Positions 7,109-13,840 of a stretch of 13,840 bases of DNA are shown one piece after another (within the stretch, counting starts at the first letter, position 1; each line of letters starts with the position of its first letter). Source of the stretch: JBMNTU01 sp050945895. Lineage in GTDB: Bacteria; Bacillota; Clostridia; Christensenellales; Christensenellaceae. Below the pieces are notes generated by a model. That model did not search any database and was not told the DNA's origin. It was given only the letters and a program-made list of their open reading frames with translations. Where the stretch lies: positions 1 through 13,840 of the forward strand of contig JBMNTU010000061.1 of NCBI GenBank assembly GCA_050945895.1, written 5' to 3'. The position numbers and the translations under genes were made by a program.

Positions 7109-7164
7109 TCGCTTCAAAAATCAGCCGCCCCCTTCTCTTGCGGGCAGCTATGCCACTATTTTAA

Positions 7165-8346
7165 CTATTTGTCGCTCAGCGCCGCCACACCGGGCAGCTC
7201 TTTGCCCTCCAAAAATTCGAGCGATGCGCCGCCCCCCGTCGAAATGTGGGACATTTTATCTGCAAAGCCAAGCTTTTTAACAGCTGCCGCGCTGTCTCCG
7301 CCGCCAATGATGGTCGTTGCGTCCGTTTCGGCAAGCGCTTCGGCAACCGCCTTTGTGCCATTTGCAAATGCGGGCATTTCGGCAACGCCCATCGGCCCGT
7401 TCCAGACCACCGTTTTTGCGCTTTTTACCTCGTTCGCAAAAATAATGCGCGAAGACGGCCCAATATCCAGCGCCATACCGTCCGCCGGAATGTTGTCCAC
7501 CGGGTAAACATGCGCTTCGGCGTCTGCCTTAAATTCCTTCGCTACCACAAAATCCGAAGGCAGAAGTATTTTGATTCCCTTTTTCTTTGCTTCGTCCAGC
7601 AGCTCGAGCGCCAGCGGCAGCCGCTCGTCGTCCACCAGCGATTTACCCATTTCAAACCCCTGCGCCTTTACAAACGTATTGGCCATGCCGCCGCCAATAA
7701 TCAGGCAATCTACCTTTGTCAGCAGGTTTTCGATAACGGCAATTTTGTCGGACACCTTCGCCCCGCCCAAAATGGCAATAAACGGGCGGTCGGGGTCTTC
7801 CAGCGCTTTGCCCAAAAACTCCAGCTCTTTGCCAATCAAAAAACCAGCGACTGCGGGCAGGTATTTGGTCACTCCCACCGTAGATGCATGGGCGCGGTGC
7901 GCCGTTCCAAACGCATCGTTCACATAAACGTCCGCCAGGCCTGCAAGCGCTTTGGCAAACGCCGGGTCGTTGTCCGTTTCCTCTTTGTGGAAGCGCAGGT
8001 TTTCCAGCAATACAAGCTGCCCGTCTTCAATGGAGTCCACAGCCTCCTGCGCGGGCCCTCCCACGCAATCCGAGGCAAACACAACCTTCGTATTCAATAT
8101 CTCGGAAAGCCTGTCCGCAACCGGCTTCAAAGAAAATTCCGCCTTTACTTCGCCCTTGGGCCGCCCCAGGTGAGACATCAAAATCACCTTTGCGTTATGC
8201 TCCAGCAAATATTTGATGGTGGGCAATGCGGCAGTAATACGCGTTTCATCGGTAATTTTCAGGTTTTCGTCCAGCGGCACGTTAAAATCCACACGCACCA
8301 ATACCTTCTTACCGCTTACATCTATATCCTGAATCGTCTTTTTCAT
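7165..8346 (-). CDS. pgk: Phosphoglycerate kinase
   Basis: Pgk transfers phosphate from 1,3-bisphosphoglycerate to ADP, the first ATP-forming step of lower glycolysis. I choose the ATG at 8346 (393 residues, the usual length). The frame extends 16 codons upstream, but GGAG lies eight bases before this ATG and MKKTIQDIDVSGKKVLVRVD is the family N-terminus. Substrate-binding VRVDFNVPL (17-25) and SHLGRPKG (58-65) are intact. The nucleotide-binding C-terminal signatures IIGGGDSAAAV and STGGGASLEFLEGKELPGV are also present. It is the first gene of the glycolytic cluster with its own promoter at 8429-8401. The gene upstream is a phosphate symporter rather than the gap gene often found there. Confidence 0.98.
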   Translation of the reverse strand: MKKTIQDIDVSGKKVLVRVDFNVPLDENLKITDETRITAALPTIKYLLEHNAKVILMSHLGRPKGEVKAEFSLKPVADRLSEILNTKVVFASDCVGGPAQEAVDSIEDGQLVLLENLRFHKEETDNDPAFAKALAGLADVYVNDAFGTAHRAHASTVGVTKYLPAVAGFLIGKELEFLGKALEDPDRPFIAILGGAKVSDKIAVIENLLTKVDCLIIGGGMANTFVKAQGFEMGKSLVDDERLPLALELLDEAKKKGIKILLPSDFVVAKEFKADAEAHVYPVDNIPADGMALDIGPSSRIIFANEVKSAKTVVWNGPMGVAEMPAFANGTKAVAEALAETDATTIIGGGDSAAAVKKLGFADKMSHISTGGGASLEFLEGKELPGVAALSDK

Positions 8347-8400
8347 GTAATTCTCCTCTTTTCCTCTCGTCCTGTCCCTTGTCCTTTTCGCCACTCTATC

Positions 8401-8429
8401 ATTCTAATCAAAACGCCCGCAATATTCAA
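8401..8429 (-). promoter_or_regulatory. Probable sigma-A promoter of pgk-tpiA-gpmI
   Basis: On the minus strand TTGAAT (8429-8424) and TAGAAT (8406-8401) are separated by exactly 17 bases, scoring 4/6 and 5/6 against the consensus. The expected transcript start is near 8394, giving a leader of about 48 bases before the pgk ATG. A separate perfect TTGACA at 8454-8449 overlaps the stop of the upstream gene but has no good -10 at the right spacing. Confidence 0.55.
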
Positions 8430-8450
8430 GTACAAGCTGTTAAATAATTG

Positions 8451-10070
8451 TCAAAGGTCTTCGTTGAGCATAACCTCGGCAATATTGCCGGTATGGTCGG
8501 CCACGCGCTCCATCATTGTAACAACATCCGTAAAAGCCGTGCTGGCTTTGGGCGTGCATTCCTTTTTCTTAAGCCGCTTAATATGCCTTTTTTTGATTTT
8601 TTTCTCCAAAACGTCCACTTCATTTTCAATATCCATGATGCGGTTTGCAAGGTCAAAATCTTCGCGCGATTCAATCAGCACGATGGCGTCGTTTAGCGCC
8701 TCCTCTACCCGGCTGCTCATCAGGTTCAGCTCCGCCACGCCCGATTTAGACATTTTAATCTTATTGTCCGTTCGGTACATCGCCATCTCCGCAATGTCCT
8801 GCGCAATGTCCGAAATACGCTCCAAATTCATCACACAGTGCATCAGCTCCGTTACTGTCCGTGCATCGTTGCCCGACATATCGTAGCCCGCCACTGCCGA
8901 AAGCTCTCTTGTAATCTCGTGGTTGAGGTAGTTGACAACCCCCTCCTGGTCGTTTACATGCTCCGCAAGCTTTTCGTCCATTTCCACAAAGCTTTTGATG
9001 GCGTTGGTGTAGTTGTCACGCGAAATTTTTGCCATACGTGCCACTTCTTTGATAGACAGCCCCACAATCAGCGTCGGGCTGTCCGGAAGCGGCTGAACAA
9101 GGTATTCCAGCTTGCGGCCTTCCTGCTTGGAATCCTTCCCGCGGATAAAGAAATACGAAATTTTTGTCAAAACAAACGGCATTCCCACAAATATCGCCGT
9201 CGTTACCACGTTAAAAAACGTATGGAAGTTGGCAAGCTGCCGCACCGGGTCGCCCGGCGCCCACGATTTTACCCAGTCTACAATCGGCGTAAAATAGACC
9301 AGCGGCAGGAACAGCGCCGCGCCAATGACGTTGAAAAACAATAGCGCTACCGCCATTCGTTTGGCTGTTTTCGTTCCTCCAAGGCTTGCCAGAATCGCCG
9401 TAATACACGTTCCTATGTTGAGGCCTAAAATGACATACACCGCCGAATCCAGCCCCATAATGCCCTGCATTGCAAATGCCTGTACAATACCCATCGTCGC
9501 TGACGAGCTTTGGATAACGGCCGTTACGCCCGCGCCCACAAGCAGGCCGATCATCGGGTTTTCGAAAGTCGAAAGCGCATCAATAAACGGCTGGTATTCC
9601 CGAAGCGGCGCCAACGATTCAGACATAACATTCATGCCGAAAAACAAAATGCCCAAGCCGCCGATAATTTCGCCGATCCGTTTCACCGAGCGCTTTTTAA
9701 CAAACATCATAATCAAAACGCCCACAAACAGTATAATCGGCGCCACCTTGGTGATGTTAAAAGCGATGATCTGCGCCGTTACCGTCGTACCGATGTTTGC
9801 TCCCATGCCCACAAAAAGCGCCTGCTGCAAGTTCATCAGCCCCGCATTAATAAACCCGACCAGCATAACCGTCGTAGCCGAAGAACTCTGAATAACGGCG
9901 GTTACGCCCGCGCCCACGCCCACTGCCGCAAAGCGGTTTTTGGTCAGCTTTTCCAGGCTGGTCCTCAGTCTGTCGCCTGCGGCCGCTTCCAGCGCGTCAG
10001 ACATCAGCTTCATTCCAAACAGGAAGAGCCCCAGTCCACCAAGCAGCATGGCAATCATCCAAAAATCCAT
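8451..10070 (-). CDS. Na+/phosphate symporter with PhoU-like C-terminal domain
   Basis: A 539-residue membrane protein of the Na/Pi cotransporter family (NptA/YjbB type), expected to bring phosphate into the cell with sodium. The N-terminal half (about 1-310) is strongly hydrophobic. It shows the family's inverted duplication: GAGVTAVIQSSSAT occurs twice, with QSSSAT at 61-66 and 187-192. The conserved MGANIGTT (89-96) has its counterpart LGLNIGTC (216-222). From about residue 335 the protein is soluble, helical and charged, with LMHCVMNLERISDIAQDIAEMA and MMERVADHTGNIAE segments typical of PhoU-like domains. The start has GGAGG six bases upstream. It follows trmL by 35 bases, so it is likely on the trmL transcript. 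It could supply phosphate for the adjacent glycolytic enzymes, but that link is inference. Confidence 0.93.
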   Translation of the reverse strand: MDFWMIAMLLGGLGLFLFGMKLMSDALEAAAGDRLRTSLEKLTKNRFAAVGVGAGVTAVIQSSSATTVMLVGFINAGLMNLQQALFVGMGANIGTTVTAQIIAFNITKVAPIILFVGVLIMMFVKKRSVKRIGEIIGGLGILFFGMNVMSESLAPLREYQPFIDALSTFENPMIGLLVGAGVTAVIQSSSATMGIVQAFAMQGIMGLDSAVYVILGLNIGTCITAILASLGGTKTAKRMAVALLFFNVIGAALFLPLVYFTPIVDWVKSWAPGDPVRQLANFHTFFNVVTTAIFVGMPFVLTKISYFFIRGKDSKQEGRKLEYLVQPLPDSPTLIVGLSIKEVARMAKISRDNYTNAIKSFVEMDEKLAEHVNDQEGVVNYLNHEITRELSAVAGYDMSGNDARTVTELMHCVMNLERISDIAQDIAEMAMYRTDNKIKMSKSGVAELNLMSSRVEEALNDAIVLIESREDFDLANRIMDIENEVDVLEKKIKKRHIKRLKKKECTPKASTAFTDVVTMMERVADHTGNIAEVMLNEDL

Positions 10071-10105
10071 TTCGTTCCTCCAAAATATTTAAAAAATTTT
10101 AACAA

Positions 10106-10570
10106 TCAATGTAATCCAAGGTATCCGTTTTGCCGAAGCGCTTCATAAACAGCAGTACAAGCCGCGTTCGACAGGTTCAGGCAGCGCTGACCATTTGCCA
10201 TAGGAATGCACACGCTACGCTCACGGTTTTTTAAAACCAATTCCTCTCCCAAGCCTTCTGTTTCGCTGCCAAACAGCAGGGAACAATCGTCAAAAAAAGC
10301 TGCATCGGCAAAACTCTTTTGGGCTTTTGAAGAAAAAAGCCACAAATCCTTTTCGCCGTGCAGCGCCATAAACGCATCCAAATTTTCGTATGTGTGCAAT
10401 GTAAGATCCGGCCAATAGTCGAGCCCTGCCCGTTTCAGGTGTTTTTCATTCAGCGAGAAACCCATCGGGCCAACAAGATGTAAAACGCTGCCCGTCACGA
10501 CGCATGTACGTGCGATATTGCCGGTATTTTGCGGTATCTGCGGCTTTACCAAAACAACGTTTATTGCCAT
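10106..10570 (-). CDS. trmL: tRNA (cytidine/uridine-34-2'-O)-methyltransferase
   Basis: TrmL is a SPOUT-class, AdoMet-dependent enzyme that methylates the ribose of the wobble nucleotide in certain tRNA-Leu species. The protein is 154 residues, the single-domain length typical of TrmL, with no extra RNA-binding domain. The family opening MAINVVLVKPQIPQNTGNIA is clear. The knotted cofactor site is seen in LLFGSETEGL (98-107), IPMANGQRCLNLSNAA (122-137) and the C-terminal helix. The ATG at 10570 follows GAGG by 5 bases. A strong promoter lies at 10654-10626, and an inverted repeat covers the start of the message. It is followed 35 bases later by the Na+/Pi symporter, with which it probably forms an operon. 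Confidence 0.95.
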   Translation of the reverse strand: MAINVVLVKPQIPQNTGNIARTCVVTGSVLHLVGPMGFSLNEKHLKRAGLDYWPDLTLHTYENLDAFMALHGEKDLWLFSSKAQKSFADAAFFDDCSLLFGSETEGLGEELVLKNRERSVCIPMANGQRCLNLSNAACTAVYEALRQNGYLGLH

Positions 10571-10593
10571 ATTGTCCTCATATAAGACCAGAT

Positions 10594-10621
10594 TGGGTTT
10601 TTATGTAAAAGAAAAAACCCA
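10594..10621. repeat. Perfect 9-bp inverted repeat at the trmL transcription start
   Basis: TGGGTTTTT (10594-10602) and AAAAACCCA (10613-10621) are perfect inverted repeats with a 10-base spacer, a centre-to-centre distance of 19 bases. The repeat begins about 5 bases downstream of the trmL -10 box and covers roughly +1 to +26 of the message. It could be an operator for a dimeric repressor or a hairpin in the 5' leader. The T-runs lie inside the arms, so it is not a normal terminator on either strand. Confidence 0.55.
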
Positions 10622-10625
10622 GTTT

Positions 10626-10654
10626 ATTATATGGCATATCTTTTGTAAAATCAA
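10626..10654 (-). promoter_or_regulatory. Strong sigma-A promoter of trmL
   Basis: On the minus strand TTGATT (10654-10649) and a perfect TATAAT (10631-10626) are separated by exactly 17 bases. This is the best promoter in the window. The expected start is near 10620, giving a leader of about 50 bases that contains the inverted repeat. The -35 box lies eight bases past the end of the WYL regulator gene. Confidence 0.75.
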
Positions 10655-10661
10655 CGGTTTT

Positions 10662-11552
10662 TTACGATTCCTCCGCATAATTTTGCAATGCTTTTTTCAG
10701 TTGCTTTTTTATGTCCCTTCGCAGTTTTTTGGGCAGGAGCACTTCTATATACCGGCCCAGCGAAAGAACAAAGCTCATCAGCCATGCATCGTCCGGCACA
10801 TGCGTGTCCACAATCAGGTCTCCGACTGCGTCGCGCCGAATATCCCCGTCGCCGAACTCGTCGTATACGCGGTACGCATATTTTGCAGAAATTTTGAGCC
10901 GCACATGCACCATTGGCTGCGGAGGCGCCGTTTTGGTGTCCGCCCTGGGCAAGTCCCGTTCAAAGCGTTCGTCCTTGAGCACAAGGTTTTTCATGCGGGA
11001 CAGCCGGAACGTGCGTGCTTGTTCCCTTTTCCGGCAATGTGCCAACAGGTACCACGCGCGGCTTTTGTACAGCAACTGCAGCGGTTCTGCCTCGCGGCGG
11101 CTCATTTTTCCCTCGGAATTAAAATAATCAAAGCAAACGACCCTGCTATCCAGTACCGCTCTTTTCGTATCTGAAAACTTATGCCTGTCTTCTTCGTTCC
11201 AGCCCGCATAATCTACGCTCACCCAGTTTTTATGCTGGCTGAAAAGCGCGCGCAGCTTGGTAAGCGCCTCGTTTTCGTGGCCCGTCGCCGAAAGGCTTTC
11301 CAATCCCATCAACACCTGGTCACGCTCGTTTTCCGAAAGCAGCGCGTTGTGCAGCACAAAATCCTGCATAACAAAGATACCCCCGTTTTTTCCCTTTTTG
11401 GAATAAACGGGGATTCCCGCCGCCGAAAGCGCGTCAATATCACGGTAAATCGTTCGGGGCGATACCTCAAACCGCTCCGCCAGCTCTCCCGCCGTCGCAA
11501 ATTTTTTATCCGTCAGGTAATAGACGATTTCAAACAAGCGTGACTGTTGCAT
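10662..11552 (-). CDS. WYL-domain helix-turn-helix transcriptional regulator (YafY type)
   Basis: A 296-residue DNA-binding regulator. Residues about 5-60 form a winged helix, with the helix-turn-helix TAGELAERFEVSPRTIYRDIDAL at 20-42, followed by the wing SKKGKNGGIFV. A WYL domain spans about 135-215 and includes the eponymous AWYLLAHCR at 166-174. The remainder resembles the WCX C-terminal extension and ends in a lysine-rich helix. WYL domains sense small ligands or nucleic acids; the ligand here cannot be read from the sequence. The gene starts 12 bases after the stop of the Fpg/Nei-like gene, with only a weak ribosome binding site, so it is probably translated from the mnmA message. It may act on the inverted repeat upstream of trmL, but that is inference. 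Confidence 0.92.
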   Translation of the reverse strand: MQQSRLFEIVYYLTDKKFATAGELAERFEVSPRTIYRDIDALSAAGIPVYSKKGKNGGIFVMQDFVLHNALLSENERDQVLMGLESLSATGHENEALTKLRALFSQHKNWVSVDYAGWNEEDRHKFSDTKRAVLDSRVVCFDYFNSEGKMSRREAEPLQLLYKSRAWYLLAHCRKREQARTFRLSRMKNLVLKDERFERDLPRADTKTAPPQPMVHVRLKISAKYAYRVYDEFGDGDIRRDAVGDLIVDTHVPDDAWLMSFVLSLGRYIEVLLPKKLRRDIKKQLKKALQNYAEES

Positions 11553-11564
11553 CTTTTACCACTC

Positions 11565-12395
11565 TCACATTCGCTGGCATGCCGGGCAATAATACACGCT
11601 GCCGCCCATGTACGCTTCTTTTTTTACCCCGCCGCCGCAAGCCGGGCAAAGCATGGCGGCATTTTCCTTACTCATTACCGTCTTGTATCCCCCGGGGTTT
11701 CCATAAAGGTCTTTTTCCGTGCTGCGCCCGCCGCTTTCCGCCATTTCGCGCAGTGTTTCCTTCATCACCGCAAACAGCACCCGCACCTCTTCATCCGTCA
11801 GGCTTGCCATTTTCCTTTTCGGATGGAGTTTTGCCCGCCACAGTATATCCTGCAGCACGCCGTTGCCCAATCCGGGAATGCGCTGCTCCGTCGCCAAAAA
11901 CGCTTTCACAGAAAGCTTTTTCTGGTCAAGCGAGTCGAGCAGCGATCGGAAATACGCCTCATCAAATGCTTTATCCAGCGGATTGACCTTTTCATGCGCT
12001 ACGGCATGGTATTCGTTATCCATAAAGCCGCCCGCAGGGTGCGCCCACAGGCCGCCGTACATCTGCACCTTCGCTATCAGCGCCGTGCCGTCCGTAAATT
12101 CGATCAGAAGCTGGTGCTTTGCCGGGCGCTTCTCCTCTTTGCCCAGCAACGTCAGGTTTACGCCGTCCGCAAACTCCAGCCGCATATCCTCGATTTCCAT
12201 TTCCACCCGGCCGCCGAAATAGTCCGTTTTGCCAACCTTTTTTCCGCCCAGCCATTTTTCGTAGTCTTTCGTATCGCCCGACAGCCACGCAAATTTGTGC
12301 GGAGACGCCCCCGCAACAACGCTTTTTACCGTTTTTCCGCAAAGTTCTTTTGTCATCTGGCCTGCTAAACTATATGCCTCCGGAATTTCAATCAC
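11565..12395 (-). CDS. Fpg/Nei-family protein lacking the catalytic N-terminal proline
   Basis: A 276-residue protein of the formamidopyrimidine-DNA glycosylase / endonuclease VIII fold, a family that removes oxidised bases from DNA. I choose the GTG at 12395, since translation there begins MIEIPEAYSLAGQM, aligning with the family start MPELPEV. The H2TH segment IPGLGNGVLQDILWRAKLHPKR (173-194) is intact, as is a C-terminal zinc finger with Cys250, Cys253, Cys270 and Cys273. Two active-site features differ: residue 2, the nucleophilic proline in Fpg/Nei, is isoleucine, and the zinc-finger arginine five residues before the third cysteine is glycine. I recall similar proteins in gut anaerobes annotated as endonuclease VIII. 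Whether they are active glycosylases is open. The GTG overlaps the mnmA stop in GTGA, indicating translational coupling. Confidence 0.88.
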   Translation of the reverse strand: MIEIPEAYSLAGQMTKELCGKTVKSVVAGASPHKFAWLSGDTKDYEKWLGGKKVGKTDYFGGRVEMEIEDMRLEFADGVNLTLLGKEEKRPAKHQLLIEFTDGTALIAKVQMYGGLWAHPAGGFMDNEYHAVAHEKVNPLDKAFDEAYFRSLLDSLDQKKLSVKAFLATEQRIPGLGNGVLQDILWRAKLHPKRKMASLTDEEVRVLFAVMKETLREMAESGGRSTEKDLYGNPGGYKTVMSKENAAMLCPACGGGVKKEAYMGGSVYYCPACQRM

Positions 12396-13489
12396 GCTTT
12401 CACCGCCTCGTCTATCACGCCGCCGCCCAGGCAAGTGTCCCCGTCATACAAAACACAGTATTGCCCCGGCGTTATGGCGCGTTGTTTCTGTTCAAACTCC
12501 ACTCTATATCTTCCGCCTCCCAGCCTTGTTACGTGCGCCGCCTGGTCGGGCTGCCGGTAGCGCACCTTCGCCGTGCAGGAAAATTCCTCTTTTCCCTCTC
12601 CTTCGGAAATAAAGTTCATATCGCTCATAACCAGCGCACGGGAATATAGCAGCTCCGACTCCGCCCCCTGCGAAACATACAGTACATTATCCGCCATGTC
12701 CTTTTCCACAACAAACCAGCGCTCGCCCGTGCCGCCTTTGCTTCCGCCGATGTTCAGGCCGCGCCGCTGCCCTAGCGTATAGTACATCAGCCCGTCATGC
12801 CGGCCTATCGTTTTACCGTCCAGCGTTTTCATATCGCCCGGCTGCGCGGGCAGGTATTCCATCAAAAATTGCTTGAATTTCCGTTCCCCAATAAAGCAAA
12901 TGCCTGTAGAATCCTTTTTGAGCGCAACTTCCAGCCCCGCCCTTTGGGCTATTTCCCGCACCTCGCGTTTCTGCATCCCGCCGATGGGGAAAATTGCGCC
13001 CGCAACCTGCTGCTGCGTAAGCTGGCACAAAAAATACGTCTGGTCCTTATTGCCATCCAATCCCTTTTTCAGGTATGCTTTGCCGTCTTTTTTTTCCAGC
13101 CGCGCATAATGGCCCGTTGCCAGAAAATCTGCGCCCGCCTGCTTTGCAAAATCCAAAAACGCCGCAAACTTAATCTCCCTGTTGCACAGCACATCCGGGT
13201 TGGGCGTCCTTCCTTTTTTATACTCCTCCAAAAAATAGGTAAACACCCTGTCCCAATATTCCTGCTCAAAATTTACGGTATAGTAAGGAATGCCGATCGT
13301 GTCCGAAACAGCGCGCACATCCTCAAAGTCCTCCTCTGCGGTGCAGGCCCCGGCTTCGCCCGGTTCATCCCAGTTTTTCATAAAAACGCCGGTTACGTCA
13401 TAGCCCTGCTCCTTTAAAAGCAGTGCGCTGACGGCGGAATCTACCCCGCCCGACATACCGACGATTACTTTTTTACCATTCGTCCCCAT
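12392..13489 (-). CDS. mnmA: tRNA-specific 2-thiouridylase MnmA
   Basis: MnmA activates the wobble uridine of tRNA-Lys, -Glu and -Gln with ATP and thiolates it to 2-thiouridine, using sulfur relayed from a cysteine desulfurase. The protein is 365 residues, the standard length. The PP-loop SGGVDS is at 13-18. The catalytic pair is Cys102 in NPDVLCNREIKF and Cys198 in STGICFIGERKF. LATGHYARL and YYTLGQRRGL are further family signatures. The ATG at 13489 has AGGTGG seven bases upstream. A possible -10 box (TATGAT, 13529-13524) has no good -35 partner. The gene may also be read from the small membrane-protein gene 35 bases upstream. Its stop overlaps the next start by 4 bases. No iscS-like gene is adjacent within the window. 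Confidence 0.97.
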   Translation of the reverse strand: MGTNGKKVIVGMSGGVDSAVSALLLKEQGYDVTGVFMKNWDEPGEAGACTAEEDFEDVRAVSDTIGIPYYTVNFEQEYWDRVFTYFLEEYKKGRTPNPDVLCNREIKFAAFLDFAKQAGADFLATGHYARLEKKDGKAYLKKGLDGNKDQTYFLCQLTQQQVAGAIFPIGGMQKREVREIAQRAGLEVALKKDSTGICFIGERKFKQFLMEYLPAQPGDMKTLDGKTIGRHDGLMYYTLGQRRGLNIGGSKGGTGERWFVVEKDMADNVLYVSQGAESELLYSRALVMSDMNFISEGEGKEEFSCTAKVRYRQPDQAAHVTRLGGGRYRVEFEQKQRAITPGQYCVLYDGDTCLGGGVIDEAVKA

Positions 13490-13524
13490 TTCTTTTCCAC
13501 CTAAGTATTGTTAAACCGATTTTA

Positions 13525-13683
13525 TCATATCGAATAAATAATTGCATAAAACAACGCAGTGCTTGCAACCCCCAGCAAAAAGGAACCCCCTGCCACAAAT
13601 GCTTTTTTCGCTCCTTTTATTCCTGTTGTCATTAAACCAATACCCAACCCCAACAATGCTGCGCCTACAATAAGTGAATTCAT
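13525..13683 (-). CDS. Small two-helix membrane protein, unknown function
   Basis: A 52-residue reading frame too short for most gene callers. It starts MNSLIVGAALLGLGIGLMTT (first hydrophobic segment, about 3-20), has a short basic turn GIKGAKK (21-27), and a second hydrophobic segment (about 29-50) ending in YSI. The composition, glycine-rich helices and single positive loop are what a genuine small membrane hairpin looks like, with the loop expected on the cytoplasmic side. An in-frame TAA two codons upstream fixes the earliest start at 13683. I see no good ribosome binding site there. A TATAAC just upstream raises the possibility of a leaderless message. It ends 35 bases before mnmA on the same strand. 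I do not recognise the family. Confidence 0.55.
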   Translation of the reverse strand: MNSLIVGAALLGLGIGLMTTGIKGAKKAFVAGGSFLLGVASTALFYAIIYSI

Positions 13684-13745
13684 ATGTTATAACGAGCTAT
13701 GCGAGTTTCATCATATCCCTTAGTGTAAAATAATCATTGGCAAAA

Positions 13746-13770
13746 GGGAGGCGTCCAGAAGGCGCCTCCC
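13746..13770. terminator. Strong GC stem-loop, candidate terminator or element-end hairpin
   Basis: Positions 13746-13755 (GGGAGGCGTC) and 13761-13770 (GGCGCCTCCC) form a 10-bp stem with one G-U pair and a CAGAA loop on the plus strand. On the minus strand the stem is 8 bp with one mismatch but is followed by TTTTG (13745-13741), as a weak terminator would be. The plus strand has no T-tract after it. It could end a minus-strand transcript arriving from the right, or be a structured leader or element end on the plus strand. Confidence 0.45.
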
Positions 13771-13832
13771 ACAGATACACACTTGATATAATGATTTTGG
13801 AAAAGAATCAATCAAGGAGTGTATGCAGTAAT

Positions 13833-13840
13833 ATGGTAAA
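13833..13840 (+). CDS. Possible start of a plus-strand gene, cut by window edge
   Basis: The plus strand shows AAGGAG (13814-13819) followed 13 bases later by an ATG at 13833 and only one further complete codon (GTA). A TATAAT at 13787-13792 could be its -10 box, although no good -35 lies 17 bases upstream because the stem-loop is there. An earlier ATG at 13823 meets a stop after one codon. If real, this gene would be divergent from the rest of the window. Too little is present to identify it. Confidence 0.3.

Noticed and set aside
8347..8394. Upstream in-frame ATG extending pgk by 16 codons
   Set aside because: The ATG at 8346 has a well-spaced GGAG and the canonical Pgk N-terminus. The extension MAKRTRDRTRGKEENY is the translation of the purine-rich leader.
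7246..8886. 546-codon open frame on the plus strand
   Set aside because: It is antisense to pgk and the end of the symporter gene, runs across the boundary of two genuine genes, and has shadow-frame composition.

Overview
The window looks like chromosomal DNA of a Gram-positive, low-oxygen member of the Bacillota, most likely class Clostridia. The grounds are the compact pgk-tpiA-gpmI cluster with a cofactor-independent phosphoglycerate mutase, a one-chain Na+/phosphate symporter with a PhoU-like tail, a long-form threonine synthase, strong GGAGG-type ribosome binding sites and a lipobox-type substrate-binding protein. No finer placement can be made from the sequence alone; a Christensenella-like relative is only a guess. 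Base composition is roughly balanced, with AT-rich intergenic patches.

Every convincing complete gene lies on the minus strand, so transcription runs from the right edge to the left. In that order: (a) 13683-10662: a 52-residue two-helix membrane protein too short for usual gene calling, then mnmA (tRNA 2-thiouridylase), an Fpg/Nei-family protein overlapping mnmA by 4 bases, and a WYL-domain regulator. (b) 10654-8451: a clear promoter, an inverted repeat at the expected transcription start, trmL (tRNA wobble 2'-O-methyltransferase) and a Na+/Pi symporter. (c) 8429-4667: a promoter, then pgk, tpiA and gpmI, with stem-loops in both spacers. (d) 4483-4017: a promoter and a small P-loop protein of unknown role. 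(e) 4003-1: a structured leader with an intrinsic terminator, then thrC, trpS, a substrate-binding lipoprotein and the first codons of a further gene that leaves the window.

The genes are mostly housekeeping: glycolysis (pgk, tpiA, gpmI), phosphate uptake, tRNA wobble modification (mnmA, trmL), threonine synthesis and tryptophan charging. There is no CRISPR array, no intact mobile element, no rRNA or tRNA gene and no recognisable defence island. I do not see a striking new multi-gene system. The observations most worth following are the Fpg/Nei-like protein that lacks the family's N-terminal catalytic proline, the competing-hairpin leader upstream of thrC, the inverted repeat at the trmL start next to a WYL regulator gene, the unannotated small membrane protein, and a strong stem-loop beside a probable plus-strand gene start at the right edge.
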